From: Thermoleophilia bacterium
GTDB lineage: Bacteria; Actinomycetota; Thermoleophilia; Miltoncostaeales; Miltoncostaeaceae
Direction: 5' to 3'
Length of the DNA: 64,000 nt
Assembly (NCBI GenBank): GCA_028285405.1
Contig: JANQPH010000044.1
Coordinates: 124,001-188,000, forward strand
A model generated the notes under the pieces. The model searched no databases and was not told where the DNA came from. It saw nothing but the letters and a program-made list of their open reading frames with translations. This document shows, in pieces, positions 53,291-61,484 of the stretch. How positions within the stretch are numbered: the first letter of the stretch is position 1; each line of letters opens with the position of its first letter. The position numbers and the translations under genes are program-made.

Positions 53291-55426
53291 ATGAGCGTGC
53301 GCTCGATCGCTCTCGTCATTGCTGCCCTCGTGATCGCCCTGATCGGTGTCGGGATCAGCGTTGCCTGGCACGACTCGCGCCAGGACGACGCGCGGTCGGA
53401 ACGCATCGCCGAAGCGGTCGCCGCGAGCGCGCGAATCGACACCGAGGTGGAGGACGCGCTCGCCCTGGCCATCGCGGCCGAGGCGATCGTCGAGACCGAG
53501 GAGGCCGGCGAGCGCGAGCAGCTGGTGCAGATCGCGGGCGCGGCGTTCTCCGATCCGCACATCACCGCGGTCGCGTGGGCGCCTCGGCTCGCGATCGACG
53601 GGCAGGCGAGCTACCCGGTGAGGATCGTCGAGTCCGACGGCGCCGTCCTGGCGGAAGGGACCGACCTCACGAGCCTTCCCGGTGTGCCGGTTGCGCTCGA
53701 GGCGGCTCGCGCAAGCGGGGAGACGGTCCTCGCGGCACCGCAGAACGAGGACGCGCTCGTGCTCGTCCGCGAGGCGGTTCGGCGAACGCCGGACGGGGCG
53801 GTTGTTCCGGGCGCCATCGCGGTCGTGCTCGAGTCGGGCGAGCTCGGCACGGTCGCCGACCTCGGATCGGCGGTCGAGGTGCGCGACGGAGCGGTCGTGC
53901 TCGTGGACGGCGAGGAGGCGGGGGCAAGCAGCACGGCCGTCCTGGACGTCGGTGGACGCGAGTGGCTCGTCGTCTTCTCGTCGGACTCGCCGTCGCTGCT
54001 GGTGCCGGCGATCGTCCTCGCGCTGATCGTGATCGCAGCGCTCGTCGTCGTGGGCATCGCCGTCGCCGGGGCCAGCCGCGAGCGGCGCCTGCGGGTGCGG
54101 GCGGATCGCGACGCGACGCGGGCAGAGGCGCTGCGCGAGCTCGCCGAGGGAATCGTCGACACCGAAGCCGGGCAGTCGGCCGGGATCCCCGACCTCGCGG
54201 CGGCCGCGGCCCGGGCCGCGTCGGAGGCGAACGCCGCCGGGGTCGTTCGGTTCGGGCCCGAAGGCTCCCGCGAGCTGGCCCGGGTCGGCGGCCAGAACGG
54301 GCACGAGGACACGGTTCGCGAGCTCGTCGAGCAGGTGAGGACCGACACCCGCGACGTCCGGCGCGAGACCGAGTCCGGTGTGTTGGCGGTCACAGCGGTG
54401 CGCGTCGATGACGAGCCCTGGGGTGCCATCTGGGTGGACGGCGCGTCCGAGTCGGCACCGGATCCGAGTGTGGCGGCGCACGTGCTGGGCATCGGCCTCG
54501 GCAACCTCCATCGCCGGGCCGAGCTGCGCGTCGAGGCGCGAACCGACGCCCTCACCGGGCTCGCCAACCGGCGGTCCTACATGGAGCAGCTCCGGCGCGA
54601 GATGGCCCTTGCCGTCCGCCGCCGCCGACCGCTCTCGGTCGCGATGCTCGACATCGATCACTTCAAGGCGGTCAACGACGAGTTCGGCCATCCCGCCGGA
54701 GACCACACGCTCGCCGAGCTCGCCAGCCGGCTGACGGCGATCGCCCGGGCGAGCGACCTGGTCGCGCGGGTCGGGGGCGAGGAGTTCGCGTGGCTCATGC
54801 CCGACACCGGTCTGGCCGAGGCGTGGCAGGCGGCCGAGCGAGCGCGCCGTGCGATCGCAGGTCAGCCGATGCCCGGCGGCATCGGAACGGTGACGGTCTC
54901 GCTCGGCGTCGCCGACCGTGACGGCGCCGCCAGCGCGGAGGAGCTCCACGCGAACGCCGACGCCGCGCTCTATGCGGCCAAGACGGCCGGACGGGACCTC
55001 GTGGCGGTGCACGAGTCGGCGCTGGCGATCGTCGATGCGCGAAGCGAGCGGCGGGCCAGGGCCGCGAGGGCCGCGGAGGAGATCGCCCAGCGGCTGGGCT
55101 GGGATACGGCCCGCGTCGCAAGTGTGCGAGCCGCCGCCGAGGACGAGTCCGATCCGGAGGCGCCCGACTGGGTGAGCGCCCGAGCGCTGCGCTGGGACGG
55201 CGGGCCCAAGGGCGAGCACCCCCGCGGGGACGAGATCCCGCAGGAGGCACGCGTGCTGGCGGTCGCGGATGCGTGGGCGGCGCTGATCGGCGACGGCGCG
55301 AACGAGCCGGACAGCCGCGCCCAGGCGCTCGCGGCGATCCGCGCGGCTGGCGGGACCGCGTTCTGGCCCGATGCCGTGGACGCGCTGGCGCAGGCGGTCG
55401 CCGGTCCGCCGCCGCCGGCTCGCTGA
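53291..55426 (+). CDS. CHASE-GGDEF diguanylate cyclase with degenerate C-terminal domain
   Basis: 711 residues. A membrane helix (5-25), a periplasmic CHASE domain (about 40-225, with HITAVAWAPRLAIDGQASYP), a second helix (235-262), a GAF-like region, then GGDEF from RTDALTGLANRR; the active site is GGEEF and RASD lies 5 residues ahead (inhibitory I-site). It makes c-di-GMP in response to an external signal. The last 130 residues (ARVLAVADAWAALIGDG, FWPDAVDAL) look like the second half of an HD-GYP domain without the metal-binding HD, so no phosphodiesterase activity is expected. Confidence 0.85.
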   Translation: MSVRSIALVIAALVIALIGVGISVAWHDSRQDDARSERIAEAVAASARIDTEVEDALALAIAAEAIVETEEAGEREQLVQIAGAAFSDPHITAVAWAPRLAIDGQASYPVRIVESDGAVLAEGTDLTSLPGVPVALEAARASGETVLAAPQNEDALVLVREAVRRTPDGAVVPGAIAVVLESGELGTVADLGSAVEVRDGAVVLVDGEEAGASSTAVLDVGGREWLVVFSSDSPSLLVPAIVLALIVIAALVVVGIAVAGASRERRLRVRADRDATRAEALRELAEGIVDTEAGQSAGIPDLAAAAARAASEANAAGVVRFGPEGSRELARVGGQNGHEDTVRELVEQVRTDTRDVRRETESGVLAVTAVRVDDEPWGAIWVDGASESAPDPSVAAHVLGIGLGNLHRRAELRVEARTDALTGLANRRSYMEQLRREMALAVRRRRPLSVAMLDIDHFKAVNDEFGHPAGDHTLAELASRLTAIARASDLVARVGGEEFAWLMPDTGLAEAWQAAERARRAIAGQPMPGGIGTVTVSLGVADRDGAASAEELHANADAALYAAKTAGRDLVAVHESALAIVDARSERRARAARAAEEIAQRLGWDTARVASVRAAAEDESDPEAPDWVSARALRWDGGPKGEHPRGDEIPQEARVLAVADAWAALIGDGANEPDSRAQALAAIRAAGGTAFWPDAVDALAQAVAGPPPPAR

Positions 55427-55569
55427 CGGCCACGGCCGTCCTCGACCATCGACCTCGGGCACCTTCAGCACCAAAACCGCCGATCGTTCGACGACGTCCG
55501 CTACGACCGGAAAGCTCCGCGGTCGGCGGACTTGCCCTGGGTCGTTCGTCATGGTTGTCTACCGCCTCG

Positions 55570-55614
55570 ACACTGGATGTAGCGTGTCGGCCGATTCATC
55601 CACACTAGTGGTGG
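55570..55614 (+). promoter_or_regulatory. Promoter and possible NrdR boxes of nrdR-nrdJ
   Basis: TAGCGT (55580-55585) is a -10 candidate, embedded in the dyad ACAC-TGGATGTAGC-GTGT (55570-55587). A second dyad CCACACTAGTGGTGG lies at 55600-55614. Two dyads at the promoter recall NrdR box pairs, but their inner spacings (10 and 7) differ from the consensus 8, so the match is weak. Confidence 0.3.
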
Positions 55615-55621
55615 GGAAAAC

Positions 55622-56215
55622 GTGATCTGTCCGTTCTGCGGAGCGCCGGAGCATCGGGTCGTCGAGTCTCGGGTCCCCGAGTCGAAGGACGCGATCCGCC
55701 GTCGGCGCGAATGCACCGAGTGCGAGCGCCGGTTCACGACCTACGAGCGCGTCGAGGAGATGCCGATCGTGGTCGTGAAGTCCTCCGGCCTGCGCGAGCC
55801 GTTCGACCAGCGCAAGCTCCTCGAGGGCCTGCAGCGCGCCTGCCACAAGCGACAGGTCACGGTCACCTCGCTCGAGCTCGCGGTGCGCGACATCGAGGCC
55901 GAGCTGCGCAACAACCTCAAGCACGAGGTGCGCTCGTCGGCGATCGGCGAGCTGGCCCTCCGCCGGCTCAAGGAGATCGACCGGGTCGCCTACATCCGCT
56001 TTGCGTCCGTCTACCGCGCGTTCGAGGACGTGGACGAGTTCTCCGAGGAGCTCAACTGGCTCGAGCGCGAGCCGCCGCTGCCCCGCGGCCAGGGGAGGCT
56101 GGACGATCATATGTTCGATACCGTGATGATTCCGGCACGGGGTCGCCTACGGGCGATCCGTGGCGGGAAGACCGAACCCGGCCCGGCCGGTCAGGAGGAG
56201 ATGGATGGCGACTGA
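55622..56215 (+). CDS. nrdR: Transcriptional repressor NrdR
   Basis: Represses ribonucleotide reductase genes in response to ATP/dATP. The Zn ribbon shows CPFCGAPEHRV and the second pair RECTECERRF; the ATP-cone follows (VVVKSSGLREPFDQRKLLEG). 197 residues, about 45 more than most NrdR proteins; the extra tail (PLPRGQGRLDDHMF to the end) is polar. The stop overlaps the nrdJ start by 11 bases, so the regulator is coupled to its target. Confidence 0.9.
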   Translation: MICPFCGAPEHRVVESRVPESKDAIRRRRECTECERRFTTYERVEEMPIVVVKSSGLREPFDQRKLLEGLQRACHKRQVTVTSLELAVRDIEAELRNNLKHEVRSSAIGELALRRLKEIDRVAYIRFASVYRAFEDVDEFSEELNWLEREPPLPRGQGRLDDHMFDTVMIPARGRLRAIRGGKTEPGPAGQEEMDGD

Positions 56216-59129
56216 GGTGCGAAGCGACCAGCGGGCCACCGGCCTCGGCATCGAGCGGCGGTTCACGACGCCCGATCTCCATCCGTACGACGCGATCGAG
56301 TGGTCCGAGCGCGACGCGGTCATCAGCGAGCCGGGTGCCGACGGCGAGCAGAAGACCGTCTTCGAGCAGCTCGGCTGCGAGTTCCCGGCCAACTGGTCCG
56401 ACACCGCGGTGCGGATCGTCGCCGCCCGCTACTTCCGGTACGGCATGGACGACCCCCGCCGCGAGACGAGCCTGCGCGAGGTGATCGACCGGGTGGTGGA
56501 CACCCTGCGCCATCACGGCAGCAAGCTGGGCCACTTCGCGAGCGACGAGGAGGCCGAGGACTTCTCCCAGGAACTCCGCCACATCCTGGTCACGCAGAAG
56601 GCGTCGTTCAACTCCCCCGTCTGGTTCAACTGCGGCGTCGAGGCGGCCTCGCACGAGCCGGACCCGGACGAGGTGCTCGACATCGACTACCCGCCGGTCG
56701 AGCCGGGTGAGCCGCACCCGAACCAGTGCTCGGCGTGCTTCATCCTCTCGGTCAACGACACGATGCCCTCGATCCAGCGCTGGATCGCGACGGAGTCCGA
56801 GATCTTCCGGGGTGGCTCCGGCTCGGGCGTGAACCTGTCGCGCATCCGCGCCGACGGCGAGGCGCTCTCGAACGGTGGCGCCGCCTCGGGGCCGGTCAGC
56901 TTCATGCGCTGGGCCGACTCGGGCGCGGGGTCCATCAAGTCCGGCGGCGGGACGCGCAGGGCGGCCAAGATGGTCATCCTCGACGGCGACCACCCGGACG
57001 TGCTCGAGTTCGTCCAGACGAAGGCCCAGGAGGAGCAGAAGGCATACGCCCTCGGTGAGATGGGCTACGACCTGGGGCTGAACGGTGAGGCCTGGCGGTC
57101 GATCCAGTTCCAGAACGCCAACAACTCGGTTCGGCTCACCGACGACTTCTTCGCGCGCGTCGAGGACGACGCGTCTTGGGAGACCCGCTACGTCAAGAGC
57201 GGCGAGGTTGCCGGCGAGATGCCAGCCCGCGAGCTCTTGAACGAGATCGCCGAGGCGGCGCACGCGTGTGGCGACCCGGGTCTGCAGTACGAGGACACCA
57301 TCCAGAAGTGGCACACCTCGCCGAACGCCGGGCGGATCTCTGGCTCGAACCCGTGCTCGGAGTACATGCACATCGATGACTCGGCCTGCAACCTGGCGTC
57401 GATCAACCTCATGCACTTCCTCGACGAGGACGGCCGCTTCCAGATCGAGGACTACCGGCACGCCGTGCGCGTGATGCTGACGGCGCAGGAGATCATCGTC
57501 ACCCCCGCCAGCTATCCGACGCGCCGGATCGGCGAGAACGCACGGGCCTACCGGCAGCTCGGTCTGGGCTACACCAACCTCGGCTCGCTGCTGATGTGCC
57601 TCGGGATTCCCTACGACTCGGACGAGGGTCGGGCCTGGGCGTCGTCGCTGACCGCGCTGATGCAGGGTGAGGCATACGCCCAGTCGGCCCGGATAGCCGC
57701 GCGCATCGGGGCCTACGACGGATACGCCGCCGACAAGGACGCCCAGGACCGCGTCGTGCGCATGCACCGCGACGAGGCGCGCAAGATCCCGACGCTCGCG
57801 GCCAACGGCAACTTCGACGAGGTCCGCGCGTCGGCGCTCGACGCCAACGAGGAGGCGGTCGAGCTCGGCCAGTCGTCGCGGCTCGGCGCTCCGGGGTACC
57901 GCAACGCCCAGGTGTCGGTGATCGCGCCGACCGGCACGATCAGCTTCATGATGGACGCCTCGACGACCGGCATCGAGCCGGCGATCGGCCTGATCAGCTA
58001 CAAGACGCTCGTCGGCGGCGGGTTCATGAAGCTCGTGAACTCCGACGTGCCGCGGGCGCTCGAGCAGCTCGGCTACGACGAGGAGTCCCGCGCGGCGATG
58101 ATCGCGCACGTCGACGAGACGGGAACGATCGAGGGCGCCCCCGGTCTCAAGGACGAGCACGTGCCGGTCTTCGACACGGCGTTCGGCGTCCCGGGCGGTC
58201 GTGCGATCGGCCCGGAGGGGCACGTGGGGATGATGGCTGCGGTGCAGCCGTTCATCTCGGGCGCGATCTCGAAGACGGTCAACCTGCCCTCGACCGCGAC
58301 GGTCGAGGACGTCGCCGACATCTACGTGCTCGGCTGGAAGCTCGGCCTCAAGGCCATCGCCATCTACCGCGACGGCAGCAAGCGGACCCAGCCGCTCTCG
58401 ACCACCCTCGGCGGCGACGAGGCCGGGGACGACGGACAGGTGAGCGCGACCCCGGTGCGCCGCCGGCTCCCGGACGACCGGCAGGCGATCACGCACAAGT
58501 TCTCCGTCGGCGGACAGGAGGGCTACATCACGGTCGGTCTGTACGAGGACGGATCGCCGGGTGAGGTCTTCATCAAGATGAGCAAGCAGGGCTCGACGGT
58601 GTCCGGTTTCGTCGACTCGCTCGCGATCGCGTGGTCGATGGCCCTCCAGCACGGCGTGCCGGTCGAGTCGCTGATCAGCAAGTACATCGACCATCGCTTC
58701 GAGCCGTCGGGCATGACGATGAACCAGCGGATCCCGATGGCGCGGTCGATCGTCGACTACCTGGCCCGATGGATGGCCAGCAAGTTCCTGAACGAGGAGG
58801 ACCAGCGCGCGGCGGGCGTGCTGACCGATGCCTATCGGGCGGAGATCGCCGACCGCCCTGAGGGAGGGGCGACGCCCGTGCCCGGCGTCGCCCCGGCCGA
58901 GGGCGAAGAGCAGGAGGGCGAGTCGCACGAGGACCAGCTCACGCTCATGACGCCGAAGATCGAGGGCGAGACCAACGGTCACAGGCCGCCGGAGAAGGAG
59001 TCCTTCCAGCGGATGATGGCCTCGAATCACTCCGGCGAGGTGTGCTGGAGCTGTGGCTCGGCGGACGTCGTTCGCGCGGGGACCTGCCTGACCTGCCGCA
59101 CCTGCGGCGCGACCACCGGATGCGGGTAG
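56205..59129 (+). CDS. nrdJ: Vitamin B12-dependent (class II) ribonucleotide reductase
   Basis: Reduces ribonucleotides to deoxyribonucleotides using adenosylcobalamin, with or without oxygen. 974 residues. ATG 56205 was chosen because AGGAGGAG ends 4 bases before it. SACFILSVND gives the redox Cys, NPCSEYMHIDDSACNLASIN the catalytic Cys/Glu, and VSVIAPTGTISFMMD the phosphate loop. A long linker leads to a C-terminal zinc ribbon (CWSCGSADV ... CLTCRTCGATTGCG). nrdR lies upstream; no class I enzyme is seen. Confidence 0.93.
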   Translation: MATEVRSDQRATGLGIERRFTTPDLHPYDAIEWSERDAVISEPGADGEQKTVFEQLGCEFPANWSDTAVRIVAARYFRYGMDDPRRETSLREVIDRVVDTLRHHGSKLGHFASDEEAEDFSQELRHILVTQKASFNSPVWFNCGVEAASHEPDPDEVLDIDYPPVEPGEPHPNQCSACFILSVNDTMPSIQRWIATESEIFRGGSGSGVNLSRIRADGEALSNGGAASGPVSFMRWADSGAGSIKSGGGTRRAAKMVILDGDHPDVLEFVQTKAQEEQKAYALGEMGYDLGLNGEAWRSIQFQNANNSVRLTDDFFARVEDDASWETRYVKSGEVAGEMPARELLNEIAEAAHACGDPGLQYEDTIQKWHTSPNAGRISGSNPCSEYMHIDDSACNLASINLMHFLDEDGRFQIEDYRHAVRVMLTAQEIIVTPASYPTRRIGENARAYRQLGLGYTNLGSLLMCLGIPYDSDEGRAWASSLTALMQGEAYAQSARIAARIGAYDGYAADKDAQDRVVRMHRDEARKIPTLAANGNFDEVRASALDANEEAVELGQSSRLGAPGYRNAQVSVIAPTGTISFMMDASTTGIEPAIGLISYKTLVGGGFMKLVNSDVPRALEQLGYDEESRAAMIAHVDETGTIEGAPGLKDEHVPVFDTAFGVPGGRAIGPEGHVGMMAAVQPFISGAISKTVNLPSTATVEDVADIYVLGWKLGLKAIAIYRDGSKRTQPLSTTLGGDEAGDDGQVSATPVRRRLPDDRQAITHKFSVGGQEGYITVGLYEDGSPGEVFIKMSKQGSTVSGFVDSLAIAWSMALQHGVPVESLISKYIDHRFEPSGMTMNQRIPMARSIVDYLARWMASKFLNEEDQRAAGVLTDAYRAEIADRPEGGATPVPGVAPAEGEEQEGESHEDQLTLMTPKIEGETNGHRPPEKESFQRMMASNHSGEVCWSCGSADVVRAGTCLTCRTCGATTGCG

Positions 59130-59358
59130 GGCGATGGGGACCCGGACCTGGTCGGCGCTGCCACCGCTCTCGATCACCCGAGTCACTCTCCCGGGGGAGG
59201 TGAGGGTGTGCCGCGGCGCCGCACGCGGGGTCCACATCCGGCAGTGGGGACGCCAGCAGCCGTTTCGCACCCCTCGGCGCCGCCGAGCCCCGCAGGGATA
59301 GCTCACAGGCGCCGCCGCCGCGTTCGCCGAATCCCCGCGTGAGCGGTGGCACAGAGGA

Positions 59359-59380
59359 ATGGTATCGCCGGTGATACCAT
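59359..59380 (+). promoter_or_regulatory. Palindromic operator overlapping the -10 of the RHH-Doc operon
   Basis: Perfect arms ATGGTATC and GATACCAT, 6-base spacer. The second arm contains TACCAT (59375-59380), a TANNNT -10 preceded by TG, and 6 bases further lies the antitoxin ATG, so the transcript is probably leaderless. The RHH antitoxin would bind here and shut off its own promoter. Confidence 0.65.
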
Positions 59381-59386
59381 CGGCTG

Positions 59387-59590
59387 ATGGCCATGACATT
59401 GCGCCTGACCGACGACGAGACCGAGGCACTCCGCCTGCGGGCGCGGCGTGAGGGACGGTCCATGCAGGACCTCGCCCGTGCGGCGGTGCGCGAGTACATC
59501 GATCGCGCAAGCCGAGACGAGCTCCTGGACGAGGTGATGGACGAGGAGCTTCCCCGCTACGCCGAGGCGCTGCGGCGCCTGGGCGAGTGA
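59387..59590 (+). CDS. Ribbon-helix-helix antitoxin
   Basis: 67 residues. The N-terminal strand MTLRLTDDETEALRLRARRE and helix GRSMQDLARAAVREYIDRAS form the RHH DNA-binding domain; the C-terminal third (DELLDEVMDEELPRYAEALR) would block the toxin. GTGA overlap with the Doc-type gene supports a toxin-antitoxin pair. Confidence 0.82.
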   Translation: MAMTLRLTDDETEALRLRARREGRSMQDLARAAVREYIDRASRDELLDEVMDEELPRYAEALRRLGE

Positions 59591-59964
59591 TCTTCCTCGA
59601 CCTCGAGGCCATCCTCCGCATCGCCACGAGAGTGCTCGACAGTCAGCCGGAGCTGCGCGATCCCGGCCTGCTCATGTCGGCAGCCGAACGCCCACAGGCC
59701 TCGGCACACGGTCGGGACGCATACCCCGGGATTCACGAGAAGGCGGCGGCGCTCATGCATTCGCTTGCGCGAAACCATGCGCTCGTCGACGGCAACAAGC
59801 GCCTGGCGCTCGCCGCCATAATTGCGTTCTACGGCATGAACGGCATGAGGCTGACGCTCACGAACGACGAGGCGTACGACCTCGTGATCGACATCTCCCG
59901 CGGAGCGCTCGACGACGTGCCCGCGATCGCCGCCGTCCTCGAGCGGGGCACCGAGCCGCGCTGA
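59587..59964 (+). CDS. doc: Doc-type toxin (Fic/DOC family)
   Basis: 125 residues from GTG 59587. The active-site motif NHALVDGNKR matches HxFxDGNKR of Doc, which phosphorylates EF-Tu and halts translation. IHEKAAALMHSLARNHA precedes it, and the C-terminal helices follow. It overlaps the antitoxin gene by 4 bases. Phe of the motif is Leu here, as in many Doc proteins. Confidence 0.87.
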   Translation: MIFLDLEAILRIATRVLDSQPELRDPGLLMSAAERPQASAHGRDAYPGIHEKAAALMHSLARNHALVDGNKRLALAAIIAFYGMNGMRLTLTNDEAYDLVIDISRGALDDVPAIAAVLERGTEPR

Positions 59965-60009
59965 AGCATGGCAGCGGGCGGTCCGTCGCGGCCTCGGGCA
60001 GCTCTCGAG

Positions 60010-60645
60010 CTAGAACCCGTAGAAGGTCCTGAGCCCTCCGAGCATCAGCTGCACCCCGATGGTCAGGATGAGCAGACCGCCGAACCGGGTGGCGATGCTG
60101 ACCGTCTGGTCCGAGAGCTTGCTCAGCAGCCCGCCGAGATAGATGTGGCCGACGGGCAGGAGGACGACCGCCACGGCGACCCCGACCAGCGCGGCGATCG
60201 CACCGGAGAAGTCCGACGTCCCGCTCGAGAGCGTGATCACCGTGGTGATCGCCCCGGGACCGGCCACGAAGGGGATGGCATAGGGCACGATCACCGAGCC
60301 CTCGAAGCTCTCCGGCTCCTCCCGCGTGTGGGCCTTCTCGCCCCCCTGGGCCCGGCTCGGCTGACCGCCGAACAGCATCTCGGCACCCATCAGCGCGACG
60401 ACCAAGCCGCCGGCGAAACCGAACGCGCCGAGGTTGATCCCGATCGCCTCGAGCAGCTCGCGGCCGACCAGCGCGGCGACACCGAGGGTGATCGCCACCA
60501 CGAGCATGATCTTGCGAACGTATTCCCACCGTCGCTCGGGCTCGTTCGCGGTGAGGATCGAGAAGTAGATCCCGCGGGTCACCGGGTCGGTGATCACCAG
60601 CACCGCGATGATGGCCTGGATGAAGTAGTTGATGTCCGCGGTCAG
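60010..60645 (-). CDS. MarC-family membrane protein; probable CTG start
   Basis: 211 residues with six membrane helices. The first ordinary start (GTG 60603) would cut into helix 1; the family N-terminus needs about 19 residues before ITDPVTRGIYF, which is met by CTG 60645 right after an in-frame stop. Visible landmarks are GRELLEAIGINLGAFGFAGG, IVPYAIPFVAGPGAITTVIT and the late helix. MarC proteins are of unclear function despite early links to drug resistance. AGG at 8 bases before CTG is a weak ribosome site. Confidence 0.75.
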   Translation of the reverse strand: MTADINYFIQAIIAVLVITDPVTRGIYFSILTANEPERRWEYVRKIMLVVAITLGVAALVGRELLEAIGINLGAFGFAGGLVVALMGAEMLFGGQPSRAQGGEKAHTREEPESFEGSVIVPYAIPFVAGPGAITTVITLSSGTSDFSGAIAALVGVAVAVVLLPVGHIYLGGLLSKLSDQTVSIATRFGGLLILTIGVQLMLGGLRTFYGF

Positions 60646-60758
60646 GGGCGAAGCCTAACCGCCTGATGCTGGCGACGGCTGAGCCCGATTGTTCGGAAGC
60701 TGTTTCGACTTCCCCCGGTCGTCTGGACCTCATCTGGGAGAGGCGGTAAGAACCCCCG

Positions 60759-61484
60759 GTGTCCATCGCGACCCCACGCTGGCGAGTCATGGTTCCGGTC
60801 GCCGCGCTCGCCGCCGCCGCGGTCATCGCGGGTCCCAGGGGAGTCGCGGACCCCACGCCGACCGCCGCCGCCGCACCCGTCCTCGGGCAGAGCAAGATGA
60901 CCGCCGGCGAGATCGCGGCGTGGTACCGCAGCAAGGGAATCCGCTCGCGCAGCCGCACTCCGGTGCCGCGGCTTGCCCGTCTCTTCGTCGTCGAAGGGAA
61001 CGCCCAGAACGTCCGCGGCGATCTGGCCTTCGCGCAGTCCATGGTCGAGACCGGCTGGCTTCGCTTCGGCGGCCAGGTCAGGCCGAGCGACCACAACTTC
61101 TCGGGCTTGGGCGCATGCGACTCCTGTCGTCGCGGGCTCGCCTTCCGCAACCCGACCGTCGGCGTGCGTGCGCAGATCCAGCACCTCTACGCGTACGCGC
61201 AGCGAGGCGCCACGGAGGATCAGCTGGCCCGGCCCCTCGTCGACATCAGGTTCGACAAGGTCTCGCCGAAGGGGCGCGCCCGGACCTGGCAGCGGATGGG
61301 CCGCGGCAACTGGGCGACCGATCCCGCCTACGGGCGCAAGGTGCTTCGCGTCTACCGCGAGATGCGGGCGTTTGCGCGCAGGTCGAGGGCCGCCGGGCTC
61401 TCGACGCCGCCGCCAGCGAGCACGCCGGTGCCGGCGCCGGTGCCCGTCGTCAATACGTCGCCGCTCCCGCTGGCCAAGGGTTAG
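60759..61484 (+). CDS. Secreted glucosaminidase-like peptidoglycan hydrolase
   Basis: 241 residues from GTG. A signal peptide (VPVAALAAAAVIAGPRGVAD) leads to a domain with LAFAQSMVETGWLRFGGQV, whose Glu in VETGW is the likely catalytic acid, DHNFSGLGACDSCRRGLAFR with a Cys pair, and VGVRAQIQHLYAYAQ. This is the GH73/N-acetylglucosaminidase-like fold. A Pro-rich tail ends the protein. Likely acts on peptidoglycan during growth. Its end overlaps the end of the convergent exporter gene by 4 bases. Confidence 0.75.
   Translation: MSIATPRWRVMVPVAALAAAAVIAGPRGVADPTPTAAAAPVLGQSKMTAGEIAAWYRSKGIRSRSRTPVPRLARLFVVEGNAQNVRGDLAFAQSMVETGWLRFGGQVRPSDHNFSGLGACDSCRRGLAFRNPTVGVRAQIQHLYAYAQRGATEDQLARPLVDIRFDKVSPKGRARTWQRMGRGNWATDPAYGRKVLRVYREMRAFARRSRAAGLSTPPPASTPVPAPVPVVNTSPLPLAKG

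Noticed and set aside
56052-59627. 1191-codon minus-strand ORF opposite nrdJ
   Set aside because: Antisense of nrdR-nrdJ, which have all catalytic motifs; the ORF has no recognisable domain.
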